Source: Liolophura sinensis (lineage: Eukaryota > Mollusca > Polyplacophora > Chitonida > Chitonidae). Taken from it: a stretch of 52,500 nt of DNA. Below, in pieces: positions 10,568-21,302 of the stretch. Each line of letters begins with the position of its first letter. Position 1 is the first letter of the stretch. The notes under the pieces are model-generated. The model ran no database searches, was not told where the DNA came from, and saw only the letters and a program-made list of their open reading frames with translations. The stretch is taken from contig NC_088297.1 of assembly GCF_032854445.1 (NCBI RefSeq), positions 1,221,139 through 1,273,638 of the forward strand. Direction: 5' to 3'. The position numbers and the translations under genes are program-made.

Positions 10568-10905
10568 TCGAATTATTTATTTATTTGATTGGTGTTTTAC
10601 GCCTCACTGAAGAGAATTTCTTTTACGCGGCCATCATTGTGGCGACATGAGACCGCACAAGGTCAGGGGGAAACCTACGATCATCCGCAAGCTGCTGAGA
10701 GAAATTTCCTTGCACGGCTTGAGGGGAAGCCAGTGTGACTCACAGCGGCTGCGTTGACGGGAGGCTTCTGAGTGAGTGAGTACTTGGGGTTTAACGTCGT
10801 ACTCAACAATTTTTTAGTCATATGACGACGACGGGAGGCTTCTGGGTCGCTGAGCTGCTCTGTCGTGCTAGCCCCCTCGGCGCGAGAGGCCCCTCTGCCG
10901 AATTT
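10568..10905 (-). repeat. SINE-1, reverse orientation, interrupted by a SINE-2 fragment
   Basis: It starts with TTATTTATTTATTTGATTGG and TGTTTTACGCCTCACTGAAG. It passes the core (GGGGGAAACCTACGATCATC) and the head (GGTCGCTGAGCTGCTC, GTGCTAGCC), and ends near GAGAGGCCCC. A 59-bp piece at 10771-10829 splits the head region. Unit A lacks this insertion, so it is younger than the A/B duplication. Confidence 0.85.
10771..10829 (-). mobile_element. 59-bp 5'-truncated SINE-2 nested in SINE-1, 15-bp target duplication
   Basis: The insert reads, on the - strand, as the last part of SINE-2: GTCGTCATATGACTAAAAAA, then the ACGACGTTAAACCCC block and CACT repeats. The 15-mer GACGGGAGGCTTCTG is repeated exactly at 10756-10770 and 10830-10844. 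A 5' truncation with a target duplication is what LINE-driven retrotransposition gives, and it defines the true 3' end of SINE-2. Confidence 0.92.
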
Positions 10906-11104
10906 GAGTCCCCGAAATGGCTTTATAGTTAAATAAAATATGCAGTTGGCTTCGAGACAGATTTGAATAAAGCAACAAATATTATTCGTAGAAAGGCAAT
11001 GTATAGACGAAGAAATTCGTGCAGTGATTTGAGAATAGAAGCTGGTCCCAAATGTGGTAGTAGAGCCCATTTCTTTAAGCCAGTCGCCAGAGTTTAACTG
11101 TCTC

Positions 11105-11250
11105 TAAAACCAGTCAGGCCATTCAGCCAATGACACGTACAAATCCAAGCTCTACACATCGATCTGTCGATATTATTACAAAGAAAATACACCTAGAATA
11201 CGTTTTCTAATTCATAATGTTCAACTCAAAAAGCTTAGTTTTGACTGCAA
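11105..11250 (+). other. Relic block resembling the upstream region of EF-hand copy E
   Basis: AAGCTCTACACAT followed by a variable stretch and TAATTCATAATGTTCAA (11140-11225) matches 45750-45825, upstream of copy E (AAGCTCTACACATTCAAG, ATTCATAATGTTCAAG). No EF-hand coding follows here. It may mark a lost gene copy or a dispersed repeat. Confidence 0.45.
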
Positions 11251-11552
11251 AATCTCAATGCCTCGAGTGAAGCCATTGTTATTCAAAAGCAAGTTGCATG
11301 CTGGACAATGGGCTTGGAAACCAGCTTGCTTTACGAAGGCTGTACCAACAAGTGCTTAGAACAAAGTTTGTTACTAAGGAAATCACGTGGTCATCTTATA
11401 GAACACGTCTAGGGATTGTCCGTACAAGTGTTTTTGAGCCGACGACAAAGTTACCACAATCGTTTTCAGGTGAGAGGCTATTCAATGACAACTATAGGCA
11501 GTGGCGACTAACTATAAGACAAATACTAACAAGACCGTTTCCACGTCCGACC
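11251..11552. other. Non-coding stretch, nothing recognised
   Basis: No domain-bearing frame or repeat. The 89-codon frame at 11298-11567 runs into the SINE and is not called. Confidence 0.4.
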
Positions 11553-12045
11553 GTTTCGATGGCCTAGTGATTAGAGCGTCCGCCTCAAAATGGGAGACTC
11601 CGGCCGTACGTGGGAAGGTCCGACAGCAACCTGCGGATGGTCGTGGGTTTCCCCCAGGCTCTGCCCTGTTTCCTCCCACCATAATAAATCGTTTAAGTGA
11701 AATATTCTTAAGTACGGCGTAAAACGCCAATCAAATAAATAAATAAACAAATAAATAAAAAAATAGGGGTCAAGCAAAGGTCGGGTCATCCCAAAGACTA
11801 TAAAAGTGGTACTTGTTTCTGCCTCGCTTGGCGCTCAACACTAAGAGGTTAGAATAGGGAAGCTGGGCTGGTTGGCCCGGAGTCAGCATAATGTGACTGG
11901 GTGGGGTGTTATGTCTGGTGCCTGCGGCATGATGCTTCAGTGGCTGCAACACCCTAGTGGCATGGACTCGCAGTGTCATAAGAAGACACAAAATAAATAC
12001 ACACACTTAATGACTCCTCCTGGTCATATGACTGAATAATTGCTA
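11553..12045 (+). repeat. SINE-2 split by an inserted SINE-1
   Basis: The SINE-2 head GATGGCCTAGTGATTAGAGC runs to about 11597 (CAAAATGGGAGACTC). The SINE-2 body resumes at about 11765 (GGTCGGGTCATCCCAAAGAC) and runs through CTTGGCGCTCAACACTAAG, GGAGTCAGCATAATGTGACT, and the 3' part CTCCTCCTGGTCATATGACT. The insertion between is SINE-1. Confidence 0.8.
11598..11764 (+). repeat. SINE-1, 5' truncated, nested in SINE-2
   Basis: It begins inside the core at CGGCCGTACGTGGGAAGGTC and continues through GGATGGTCGTGGGTTTCCCC and GTACGGCGTAAAACGCCAAT. It ends in a long A/T tail of AAATAAATAA type. The head is missing, as expected for truncated reverse transcription. Confidence 0.85.
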
Positions 12046-12559
12046 ATTACAACGATAATCCCCAAGAAAAGTCAGTAAAACTCTCGCGCGAAAACTCGCC
12101 ATGGATAACAACCTAAAGTATTCACCTAAACTAACTCATGTAGTCGGGAACGGAGGTGCAAGAAACCAGCACAGCGCAAAGTGAGATCACGCTAACACGG
12201 GCACAGGGGAGATAACTTGTGTGTTGTCCTTGCGCTAACCCGATTACTTCACCCTTACCACATAAACGAAAAGAACAACACAAAAATATTCAAATCATAT
12301 CAAAAACAAATTCCCTCATAATAACTAACAATATCAATACTTATATTTTTAAAGTAATGCTTTTTATGAAAACATTCCCGCCGATGCAAAAAAAAAAAAC
12401 TGTTGTACTTCTATTTCGTCTTGCCCCATTCTTTCACACTTTTTATTCGCCTCTTTTTTTGTATTTAATATGGTCTAAATCACCAGTATAAATGAAAGAA
12501 GCCATGCATAACCCTTACCTTCCGGCTTGCATATCTACTTTAAAGCGGGATTCCCGCTG
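12046..12559. other. Non-coding stretch before the 70-bp array
   Basis: AT-rich with an A-run near 12390. The 90-codon frame at 12219-12491 has no recognisable domain. No repeat identified. Confidence 0.4.
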
Positions 12560-14105
12560 TAACTCACCGACATTCTGTCTCGTTTACTTGACAAACCTCC
12601 GGATATAAAACCGGTGAGCCCAAAGTAAACCACCAACTTTCTCTAGTCATGTATACTTGACAAACCTACGGATACAAAACCACCAAACTTCTCCAGTCAG
12701 GCATGTTTGAAAAAAAACTACGAACTTAAAACCGGAGTGCCCGGAGTAAACCACCGACCTTTTCTAGTCACATGTACTTGACAAACCTCTGGATATAACA
12801 CCGGTGAGCCCGGAGCGAACCACCAACTTTTTCTAATCATGTTTACCTGAAAAGCCACCGGATATAAAGTCGGAGTGCCCGGAATAAACCAATAATATTC
12901 TCTAGTCACGTGTACTCGGCAAACCTTCGGAAATAAAACCGGAGTGCCCGGAGTAAACCATGGATCTTCTCAAGCCACGCGTAACTGACAACCCTCTAAA
13001 TGTAAGACCATAGTACCCGGAATAAACCGCCAATGTTCCATAGTCATGTGAACCTGACAAACCTCTGGATATAAAACCGGATTGCCCGAAATAATCCACC
13101 AACCTTCTATAGTCACCTGTACCTGACAAACGTCCGAACTAAATACCGGAGAGCCCCAAGTGAACCACCAAATTTCTCTAGTCATTTGAACCTGAGAAAC
13201 CTCCGAATATAAATCCGAAGTGGCCCAGAGTAAACCACTAATCTTCTCTAGTCACCTGTACCTGACAAACCTCCGGGTATAAAACCGGAGTGCCCCAAAT
13301 AATTCATCACCACTCACTAATCACATGTACCTGACAAAGCTCCGAACTTAAAAACGAAATGCCCCGAATAAACCACAAAAATGTTCTAGTCTCGTGTACC
13401 TGACGCCCCTCCAGATAGAAAACCGCAGTGTCCGGAGTAAACCAACGACCTTCTCAAGTCAAGCGTAACTGACAAGCCTCTGAATATAAGACCATAGTAC
13501 CCGGAGTAAACCATTAACCTTCTGTAGTCATGTGTACCTGACAAACCTCCGAACTCAGAACCGGAGTGCCTGAAAAAAACCTTCAACAGTCACGTGTACT
13601 TGCCAAACCGTCGGATATAAATCCGGATTGCTCGTTGTAAAGCACCAAGCTTCTCTAGGCACGTGTACCTGACAAACCTCCGGATGAAAATCCAGAGTGC
13701 CCGGAGTAATTCACCGACATTCTCTAGTCACGTGTACCTGACAACGCTTCGAGTGTTAAACCGGAGTGCCCAGAGTACACCACCAAATTTCCCTACTCAT
13801 ATGTAGCTGAGAAACCTCCGGATAAAAAACCGGAGTTCTCGTAGTAAGCCACCAGCCTTCTCTAGTCATGTATACTCGGCAAACCGCCAAACTTAAAACC
13901 GGAGTGCTTGGAGTAAACCACCAAATTCCTCTAGTCAAGTGTAGCTGACAAACCTCCGGATATAAAAGCGGAGTGCCCGGAGTAAAACACCAACATTATC
14001 TGGTAATGTGTACCTGACAAACCTCCGGATATATAACCGGAGTTCTTGGAGTTAACCACCAACCTTCTCTAGGCATCTATAATTGACAAACCTCTAAATA
14101 TCGAA
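12560..14105. repeat. Minisatellite, 69-70 bp unit, about 22 copies
   Basis: The unit runs CCTGACAAACCTCCGGATAT, then AAAACCGGAGTGCCCGGAGT, then AAACCACCAACCTTCTCTAG and TCACGTGTA. Starts recur near 12590, 12659, 12779, 12849, 12918, 12988, 13058, and so on. Units differ from each other at many positions, so the array is old. Because 69 is divisible by 3, the - strand gives several frames with a repeating 23-residue pattern; these are repeat artefacts, broken wherever a unit is 70 bp. Confidence 0.92.
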
Positions 14106-15489
14106 GTAGGCTTCACTAAGCAGACCACTTAAAACTATGCATAAATATAATTTCATTTACCTTTTTAGATTTTTGTGAAAAGAACTAAACGCGCTCAAAT
14201 ATTTGACTGTTAATGTGGGTTTTATGGACCACACTATCGGAGGATAGGAACTTATCCAGTTCTAGCCTCTGAACACTGAATACTGGAATATCCCGTTGTA
14301 CGCATGAGTGAAAGATTACTGAAATTAAGTTCCACAAAATTCCTCCCTTGTGGAGACATCAGGAAAAAACCGTGATGGGACGTCAGAATACCTAGATACC
14401 ATCAGTATGACTCATAAAACCCATCATAGTTTTCCAACATTTGAATGCCTTTCAACACTGCCAACAAAAATCTAAAACAAAAAATGAAAGCATTTCAATT
14501 TTCAGTTGTCTCTATGATGAACTTTACTACAGATTTTAGCTTTTTTTTGACAATAAAGTCGACCCATTTTATATAAAAATATCTGATATTATTGATAAAA
14601 AAATATTTAGTCTAGACGATATATCATTATATATCTTAGTTTTGCATTGTGCATTGCAAACTCGATCAAAACTGAAAACATAAAATAAATGATATAGGTA
14701 AATATGTTGTAGATATAGAACACCCGCAGGTCAAGAAAAAAGTCGCTATGGTGTAGTAGTAAAATGAAAATGGGAAATAAATGAAAACTCATTGCTGTAT
14801 GTGGAAAAGGACATTTCTGTAATAAACAAGACACTGTAGTGATTAGCAAGGCAATTTGTTAGTTAACAGGACAGTTTCTTTGATGACGAAGACACTTGTA
14901 TTCTGCAAGACAATTTTGTGATAAGCAAGACAATTTTGTGATAAGCAAGACAATTTTATTTTATATACACAAACGACCGAGACTAGCCTTGTGGAGAGAG
15001 TAATGCGGGTCAAATAGCAGTATAAAAATTACCAAAGCCATTTCCAATAAAAGACCCTCTTGTTCAAAAGTGTGTTAGCCACAAAACCGGTGGTCAGTCA
15101 CTTAACAGTGGGTGAACTCTTACCTAGGGGTAATTTGACTTTGTTCAAAGCGGTGTTAAATTTAAACCATGGTTTAACACATCGATGAAGATGGATTTAA
15201 ATATGACTTAGGTTTCTCTTATTTTACATTATTCGGAACTTTTTTCATACCTAACAAATGCAAACCAAATGACTTTTTTTGCATATTAATGTCACTATAT
15301 GTTTGCCAGATAAATCAGTTTCATCATACACCCACATGTTCTATTTTATCGACATATAGTGTTTGCTATATACATGAACATAAGGTTTATCGTAAAAAGA
15401 ACATCAAAGAAACAGCCCCTGCCCTGGTAATGCCGTTCTGCAATTGTTGGCGGTTTCATATTTCAGTAAGAGCTTGTTGTTCAGGTGTT
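14106..15489. other. AT-rich non-coding stretch
   Basis: No gene recognised. At 14820-14960 a degenerate 20-bp repeat is visible (GCAAGACAATTTTGTGATAA, three good copies and weaker ones to the left). At 15150-15175 there is a 16-bp perfect palindrome, TTAAACCATGGTTTAA. The rest is low-complexity AT-rich sequence. Confidence 0.5.
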
Positions 15490-16020
15490 AGGCGTTAGGC
15501 GTCCGAAGCTGAACGCACCAACTTGTGGCTGAACACAGACTAGACGTCTGCTGCTAAAAACATCAACTTGTGGCTGACACAGACTAGACGCCCGCGGCTG
15601 AACACGCCAACTTATGGCTGAACATACAAATTATGGCTCAACACAGAATATAAGCCCCGCGGCTGAACACGATATCAGGTGGCTCAACACAGTCTGGACG
15701 CCTGCAGCTGAAACACACCAAAATGTGGCTGAACACAGACTAGACGCCCGCGACTAAACATACCAACTTGTCGCTGACACAGAGTAGATGCCCGCGGCTA
15801 AACACACCAACTTGTGGCTGACACAGGCTAGACGCCTGCGGCTGAACAGGCCAACTTGTGGCTCAACAGACAAACTTGTGGCTCAACACAGACTAGACGC
15901 CCGCGGCTGAACACGATATCATATAGCTCAACACAGACTAGACGCCCGCGGCTGAACACGATATCATGTGGCTCAACACAGACTAGGACGCCTGCGGCTG
16001 AAAACATCAGCTGACTGCTT
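15490..16020. repeat. Minisatellite, 44-bp unit, about 12 copies
   Basis: The unit is AACTTGTGGCTGACACAGAC followed by TAGACGCCCGCGGCTGAACA and CACC. TAGACG recurs exactly 44 bp apart (15541, 15585). Some units carry a GATATCA-GTGGCTCAACAC variant (near 15670, 15910 and 15960), which occurs in adjacent units as if amplified together. Confidence 0.9.
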
Positions 16021-17100
16021 AAACGCTATTCGCCTGTGTCTGGACACACAAGCTGGCTGGTCAAAGGCTAGAAGTCAAGGGCTCAACACACCGTCTGTCT
16101 GATCAAAGGGTAGCCATATGATGTTCACACCAGGGTGAAGATATTTAGATTGCTTTTGTATTTTGTGGCCAGTTTATCAATGATACCTGTAGACTGGTAC
16201 ATGTGGTGTTTGTATATTATTATTTTATAACTCAACTACAGTATATATCCAGGACGGCATTGATAAAATAGGTCAAAGTGATGTCAAATGTACGTTCAAT
16301 AAATACCTGAAATTAAAGGGATTTTTCCACCTCTCCTAATTCGCTCTGAAATTATATCAAACTCTGAAGGTATATAACAAGAACGTTTTCAGTCTGGATA
16401 AATAAATCGTTGTATGTAGACTCATGCAAGCTACAAGAATGGCATATGAAAGAAGTCGTGTCGACAACCTTCACAGGAATACGTTATAACACATATTGAC
16501 TGCAGTGAAAGGTTCTGTGGTGTCAAACAGGGTTGCGCATTCGGTCAGAGCCTGTTCTCAAAAGAAAAAAACAAAAAACAACAACAACACACGGGCTTAT
16601 TCAACACTGTATTGCCTCTATTGAAATCATATGCCTGTATTTATAACTGAAAAAAAAGATATTCGAGAAATGCAATTGTGCAATGCAGGTCCTGTTTGTA
16701 CCTGAACGCGACTTAGTTGTCAAGTGCAAACCAACCCCCCGTTTTCTTCCGTAAGTACAAGGCAGCCATCGGTTAACACAAACAACAATGAGTCAATGCA
16801 ATCTCATTGCTCTCTTTGAGACGCGTGCTGTATGTGCTGATACAACTGATCTATTTGCTCTCCTAGTTTTCAGGGAATCCCCCTATTTTCCCTCTTTGTT
16901 CGGTTAGACGGACAAAGCGTTCTTCCCATGAGGACAGCGCGATTATCTATTCTATATTTAAAGTAAACAGCAAATATTAGAATTTCGGAGCACAGTTTGG
17001 TATTGTTAAAAACTGCTGGTATACAAGCAATTAAAGATCGTAAACTGCGATATGACAGAAGTGAAGGCGATTAAATCATCACCTGTACATTTTGCCTTTA
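16021..17100. other. Non-coding stretch, nothing recognised
   Basis: No conserved frame and no repeat match elsewhere in the window. Degenerate 44-bp array edge sequence continues to about 16110. Confidence 0.45.
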
Positions 17101-17107
17101 TACAGTT

Positions 17108-17382
17108 ATTTTATTTATTTGATTTTTTTTTTGATTGATGTTTTACGCCGCACTCAAGAATATTTCTCTTATACCACGGCGGCCAGCATTATGGTAAGTG
17201 GAAACCGGGCAGAGCCCGTGGGAAACCCACGACCATCCGCAGGTTGCTGCAAGACCTTCCCACGTACGGCCGGAAAGGAAGCCAGCATGAGCTGGACTTG
17301 AACTCACAGCGACCGCATTGTTGAGAGACTCCTCGGTCATTACGCTGCGCTAGCGTGCTTGCCAACTGAGCCACAGAGGCCC
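17108..17382 (-). repeat. SINE-1, near full length, reverse orientation
   Basis: It runs tail to head on the + strand: TTTATTTGATTTTTTTTTTG, TTTTACGCCGCACTCAAGAA, the core (CCCACGACCATCCGCAGG, CACGTACGGCCGGAAAGGAA), then the tRNA-like head. On the - strand the head shows a B-box-like GAGTTCAAGTCC and an A-box-like TGGCTCAGTTGG. Confidence 0.92.
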
Positions 17383-17387
17383 CTTAT

Positions 17388-17600
17388 TCATTTGACTTTT
17401 TTTGCTTAATTCGTGTTTCGCGCTGCACGCAAGAAAATTTTCAGTTATAGAACTGTGATCAGTGTTATCATGGGGACAAATTCGAGCAGAGCTCAGGCGG
17501 AACCCACGACCATCCGCAGGTTGCTGGGGGCCTTCCGACGTACGGCCGGAGAGGAAGCCATCGTTAGCATGAACTCACAGCAACCCCTGCGTTAGCACGT
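17388..17600 (-). repeat. SINE-1, diverged, reverse orientation, adjacent to the previous copy
   Basis: It begins TTCATTTGACTTTTTTTGCT and TAATTCGTGTTTCGCGCTGC (a mutated form of the TGGTGTTTTACGCCG end). The core is recognisable (ACCCACGACCATCCGCAGG, CGACGTACGGCCGGAGAGGA). The head is partly lost. Two SINE-1 copies in the same orientation lie back to back here. Confidence 0.85.
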
Positions 17601-17629
17601 TAACCATGCTCTGTGCGTCATATATAAGT

Positions 17630-18755
17630 CACCCTTGTACAGTAGTCCCCTTCGTACACTAGTCAACCTCGCACAGTAGTCTCCCTTGCACAGTACTCTC
17701 CCTCGTACAGTACGTGCCCTTGTACAGTACTCCCCCTTGTACAATAGCCCCCCCCTCGTACACTAGCCCCCCTTGTACAGTACTTCCCCTTGTACAGTAG
17801 TCCCACTTGTACAGGAGTCCCCCTTGTACAGTAGCCCCCCTCGTACAGTACTCCTCCTTGTACAGTACCCCCTTTTACAATAGCCCCCCCGTACACTAGT
17901 CCCCCTTGTACAGTACTTCCCCTTGTATAGTAGTCCCCCTTGTACAGTACTCCCCCTGGTACAGTAGTCCCCCTTGTAGAGTAGTCCGCCTTGTACAGTA
18001 CCCCCCTTGTACAGTACTCCACCTTGTAGAGTAGTCCGCCTTGTACAGTACTCCACCTTGTACAGTAGTCCGCCTTGTACAGTACTCCACCTTGTAGAGT
18101 AGTCCGCCTTGTACAGTAGTCCCCCTTGTACAGTAGTCCCCCTTGTACAGTACTCCTACTTGTACAGTAGTCCCCTTTGTACAGTAGCCCCCCTTGTACA
18201 GTACTCCCCGTTGTACAGTAGTCCGCCTTGTACAGTACTCCCCCTTGTAGAGTAGTCCCCCTTGTACAGTACTCCACCTTGTAGAGTAGTCCGCATTGTA
18301 CAGTACTCCCCCTTGTACAGTAGCCCCTCTTGTACAGTAGCCCCCCTTGTAGAATAGTCCGCCTTGTACAGTACTCCCCTTGTACAGTAGCCCCTCTTGT
18401 ACAGTAGTCCCTCTTGTACAGTAGTCCCCCTTGTAGAGTAGTCCCCCTTGTACAGTACTCCCCCTTGTATAGTAGTCCCCCTTGTACAGTACTCCCCCTT
18501 GTAGAGTAGTCCGCCTTGTAGAGTAGTCCCCTTGTACAGTAGCCCCTCTTGTACAGTAGTCCCTCTTGTACAGTACTCCCCCTTGTAGAGTACTCCCCCT
18601 TGTAAAGTACCTCCCCCCCCTTGTACAGTAGTCCGCCTTGTACAGTAGTCCCCCTTGTACAGTAGTCCCCCTTGTACAGTACCCCCCCTTGTAGAGTAGT
18701 CCCCCTTGTACAGTAGCCCCCCTTGTACAGTAGTCCCTTTTGTACAGTAGTTGCT
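17630..18755. repeat. Minisatellite, 17-bp unit, about 65 copies
   Basis: The unit is CCCCCTTGTACAGTAGT with changes mostly in AGTAGT/AGTACT and TGTACA/TGTAGA. It has strong C/G strand asymmetry and a GTAC palindrome in each unit. Frames of up to 204 codons on the - strand are repeat artefacts: the unit has no stop in those frames. Confidence 0.95.
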
Positions 18756-19174
18756 ATCTCAGCGTTGTTTAATGCGTTTAGCTCTGGATCCGTCTGCTTA
18801 CTGCAGGGCTAACTCTCACCTAAGTATATGGCTAATAGATAGTTATTTGTTTCATCTCATAGATTTCTTATACCGTGGTAAAATGTCCTTTGTAATCTCA
18901 CATATATAAGAAATAGACTTGCCTTGGCTAACCCGGGACTGATGCAACGCAGATTTTTTAAGTCAGTGACTTTGATTGGTAAATTTTAAAGCCTGTGGCA
19001 GTCAAATGTTAAGGGCTAGTGACAATCATAGTGACAATCATGGTAACAGTCAGTGATATCAATCAAATCAAATATATCTATGCAACATTTCCGTGTGCAG
19101 TTAAAGAGTTCGATGTAGTTGAAGAATAAAGCCGAAATATCGACTCAAACCTAAATGTTATCAGTATTTTCCGA
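18756..19174. other. Non-coding spacer between two minisatellites
   Basis: No gene. A short repeated phrase (AGTGACAATCA, GTGACAATCATGG) lies at 19018-19042. Nothing else recognised. Confidence 0.45.
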
Positions 19175-20450
19175 CTGCCCATACCTCGTTAGTCAATCCC
19201 GGATATCCATACCTCGTCACCCATCTCACTCCCGGGGTTGTCCGTACCTCCTCAGTCATTCCCGGGTATCCATACCTCGTCAGTCAATCCCGGGTGTCCA
19301 TACCTCGTCAGTCATTACGGGGTATCCATACCTCGTCACTCATCTCAATCCCGGGGTGTCCGTACCTCCTCAGTCATTCCCGGGTATCCATACCTCGTCA
19401 GTCAATCCCGGGGTGTCCATACCTCCTCAGTCATTCCGTGGTGTTCATATTTCGTCAGTCATTCCCAGGTGTCCATACCTTGTCAGTCATTCCCGGGTGT
19501 CCATCAGTCATTCGAAGGTGTCCATACCTCGTCAGTCATTCCCAGGTGTCCATACCTCGTCAGTCATTCCCAGGTGCCCACACCTCGTCAGTCATTCCCA
19601 GGTGTCCATACCTCCTCAGTCATTCCGTGGTGTTCATATTTCGTCAGTCATTCCCGGGTGTCCATACCTCGTCAGTAATCCCCTTGTGTCCATACCTCGT
19701 CAGTCATTCCCAGGTGTCCATAACTCGTCAGTCATTCCCAGGTGTCCATACCTCGTCATTCATTAACTGGTGTCCATACCTCCTCAGTCATTTCGTGGTG
19801 TTCATTTTTCGTCAGTCATTCCCGGGTGTCCATACCTCGTCAGTCATTCCCGGGTATCCATAATTCGTCAGTCATTCCCAGGTGTCCATACCTCGTCAGT
19901 CATTCCGGGGTATCCATACCTCGTCACTCATCTCAATCCCGGGGTGTCCGTACCTCCTCAGTCATTCCCGGGTATCCATACCTCCTCAGTCCTTCCGTGG
20001 TGTCCATAACTCGTCAGTCATTCCCAGGTGTCCATACCTCGTCGGTCATTCCCAGGCGTCCATACCTCGTCAGTCATTCCAAGGTGCCCATACCTCCTCA
20101 GTCATTCCGGGGTGCCCATACCTCGTCAGTCCTTCCCAGGTGTCCATACCTCGTCAGTCATTCCCAGGTGTCCATAACTCGTCAGTCATTCCCAGGTGTC
20201 CATACCTCGTCAGTCATTCCCAGGCTTCCATACCTCGTCAGTCATTCCAAGGTGTCCATTTCTCGTTAGTCATTTCCGGGTGTCCATACCTCGTCAGTCA
20301 TTCCCAGGTGTCCATACCGCCTCAGTCATTCCCAGGTGTCCATACCCCCTCAGTCATTCCTTGGTATTCATATTTCGTTAGTAATTCCCAGGTATCCATA
20401 CCTCTTCATGCGGGTGTCCACTTCGCGTCAATCATTTCCTGTGTTCATGC
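19175..20450. repeat. Minisatellite, 28-bp unit, about 45 copies, with higher-order structure
   Basis: The unit is CAGTCATTCCCAGGTGTCCA followed by TACCTCGT. A longer 34-bp variant (CACTCATCTCAATCCCGGGG plus TGTCCGTACCTCCT) occurs near 19215, 19335 and 19928 with the same neighbours. Another phrase (CATTCCGTGGTGTTCATATT) recurs near 19432, 19620 and 19790. Groups of units were therefore copied together. The unit has no stop in any forward frame, which explains the overlapping 146-203 codon frames. Confidence 0.95.
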
Positions 20451-20702
20451 GATGTAAATCTGTGGCCAAAAATGTGCATAAAACGCCCATTAAATAAGGA
20501 TAAACAACAGTCACACACTCATAAAACACGCACATGCAGGTGACGTGGAAGTACATGTATATAGGCATGGTATTTAGCCACTGATTCTCATGATCATTTG
20601 CCTAACTCAAGGAACCCTTTGGTTGGGAAGCAAAATATGTTTCTTTTAAACAAGACGTACATGTTTTAGAGATAACAATAATAGTGAAAAAAACCTACTA
20701 TT
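20451..20702. other. Non-coding spacer, nothing recognised
   Basis: Short spacer between the 28-bp array and a SINE-1. No repeat or frame of interest. Confidence 0.4.
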
Positions 20703-20975
20703 CTCAGCTTAACGTCCTCAATAACTGCGCAGCGTAATGACTCAGGGGCCTCTCACCAATGCGGTTGCTGTGAGTTCGAGTCCAGCTCATGCTGTCTTCC
20801 TTCCCGGCCGTAAGTGGGAACGTTTGCGAGCAACCTGCGTATGGTCGTGGGTTTCCGCCGGGCTGCGGTCGGTTTCCTCCCACCATACTGCTGGCCGCCG
20901 TCGTATAAGTAAATTATTCTTGAGTACGACGTAAAACACCAATCAAATAAATAAATTAATAAAATAAATCAATAA
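20703..20975 (+). repeat. SINE-1 copy
   Basis: The head is present from about 20728 (GCAGCGTAATGACTCAGGGG, then GTGAGTTCGAGTCCAGCTC with the B-box-like part). It continues through the core (GTATGGTCGTGGGTTTCCGC) and ends GACGTAAAACACCAATCAAA with an ATAAATTAAT tail. Confidence 0.9.
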
Positions 20976-21144
20976 TTGTGAAAAAATCTCCCGTGCCACT
21001 ATACACACGGTTCCGCTGTCCCTGACGCATTACTGGCTGGCTTTGTCCTGTTCGTTCTTTCTCTTTTCCAATATTTACATGGCGTCTCGATCAGGTGTTT
21101 TCGATCGTCTTTTCCGTTGTTTATACATAGTCCTTATCACATAG

Positions 21145-21302
21145 ATTTCCTGCTGGCTTCCTCACAGGCCATATGTAGGAATGTCTGTCAGCAGCCTGGG
21201 TATGGTTGTGGGTTTGCCCCAGCTTCTGCCCGGTTTCCTCCCATCATAATAATGGCCGCCGTCGTATAATTGAAATAAGTGAATTTCATAAATAAATGAA
21301 TA
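21145..21302 (+). repeat. SINE-1, 5' truncated
   Basis: It starts at CTGGCTTCCTCACAGGCC. The core (GGTATGGTTGTGGGTTTGCC, GCCCGGTTTCCTCCCATCAT) is followed by a decayed 3' end and an ATAAATGAAT tail. Confidence 0.82.

Larger units (their letters stand above)
8791..11050 (+). repeat. Segmental duplication A/B, unit B (partner 5162-7640)
   Basis: Collinear with unit A but with additions: a local direct repeat at 9535-9960, and a SINE-1 with a nested SINE-2 fragment at 10568-10905. Homology is clear again at 10938-11045 (CGAGACAGATTT, GCAACAAATATTATTCGTAG), past the inserted SINE-1. Confidence 0.75.

Noticed and set aside
12718-13938. Several 60-75 codon frames with a 23-residue repeat (tryptophan-rich, W-W-F-x-P-G-x-P)
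   Set aside because: They arise from the 69-70 bp minisatellite on the - strand and are broken each time a unit is 70 bp.
17663-18277. 204-codon frame on the - strand with a Y-C-T-R-G repeat
   Set aside because: It is the 17-bp minisatellite read in frame; length follows from the unit lacking stops.
12560-20450. CRISPR array
   Set aside because: The arrays are head-to-tail units with no unique spacers between identical repeats, and the DNA is animal.
19155-20457. Overlapping forward frames of 146-203 codons over the 28-bp array
   Set aside because: The 28-bp unit has no stop codon in any forward frame, so all three frames stay open; codons have no start context and the translations are the repeat read in shifted frames.
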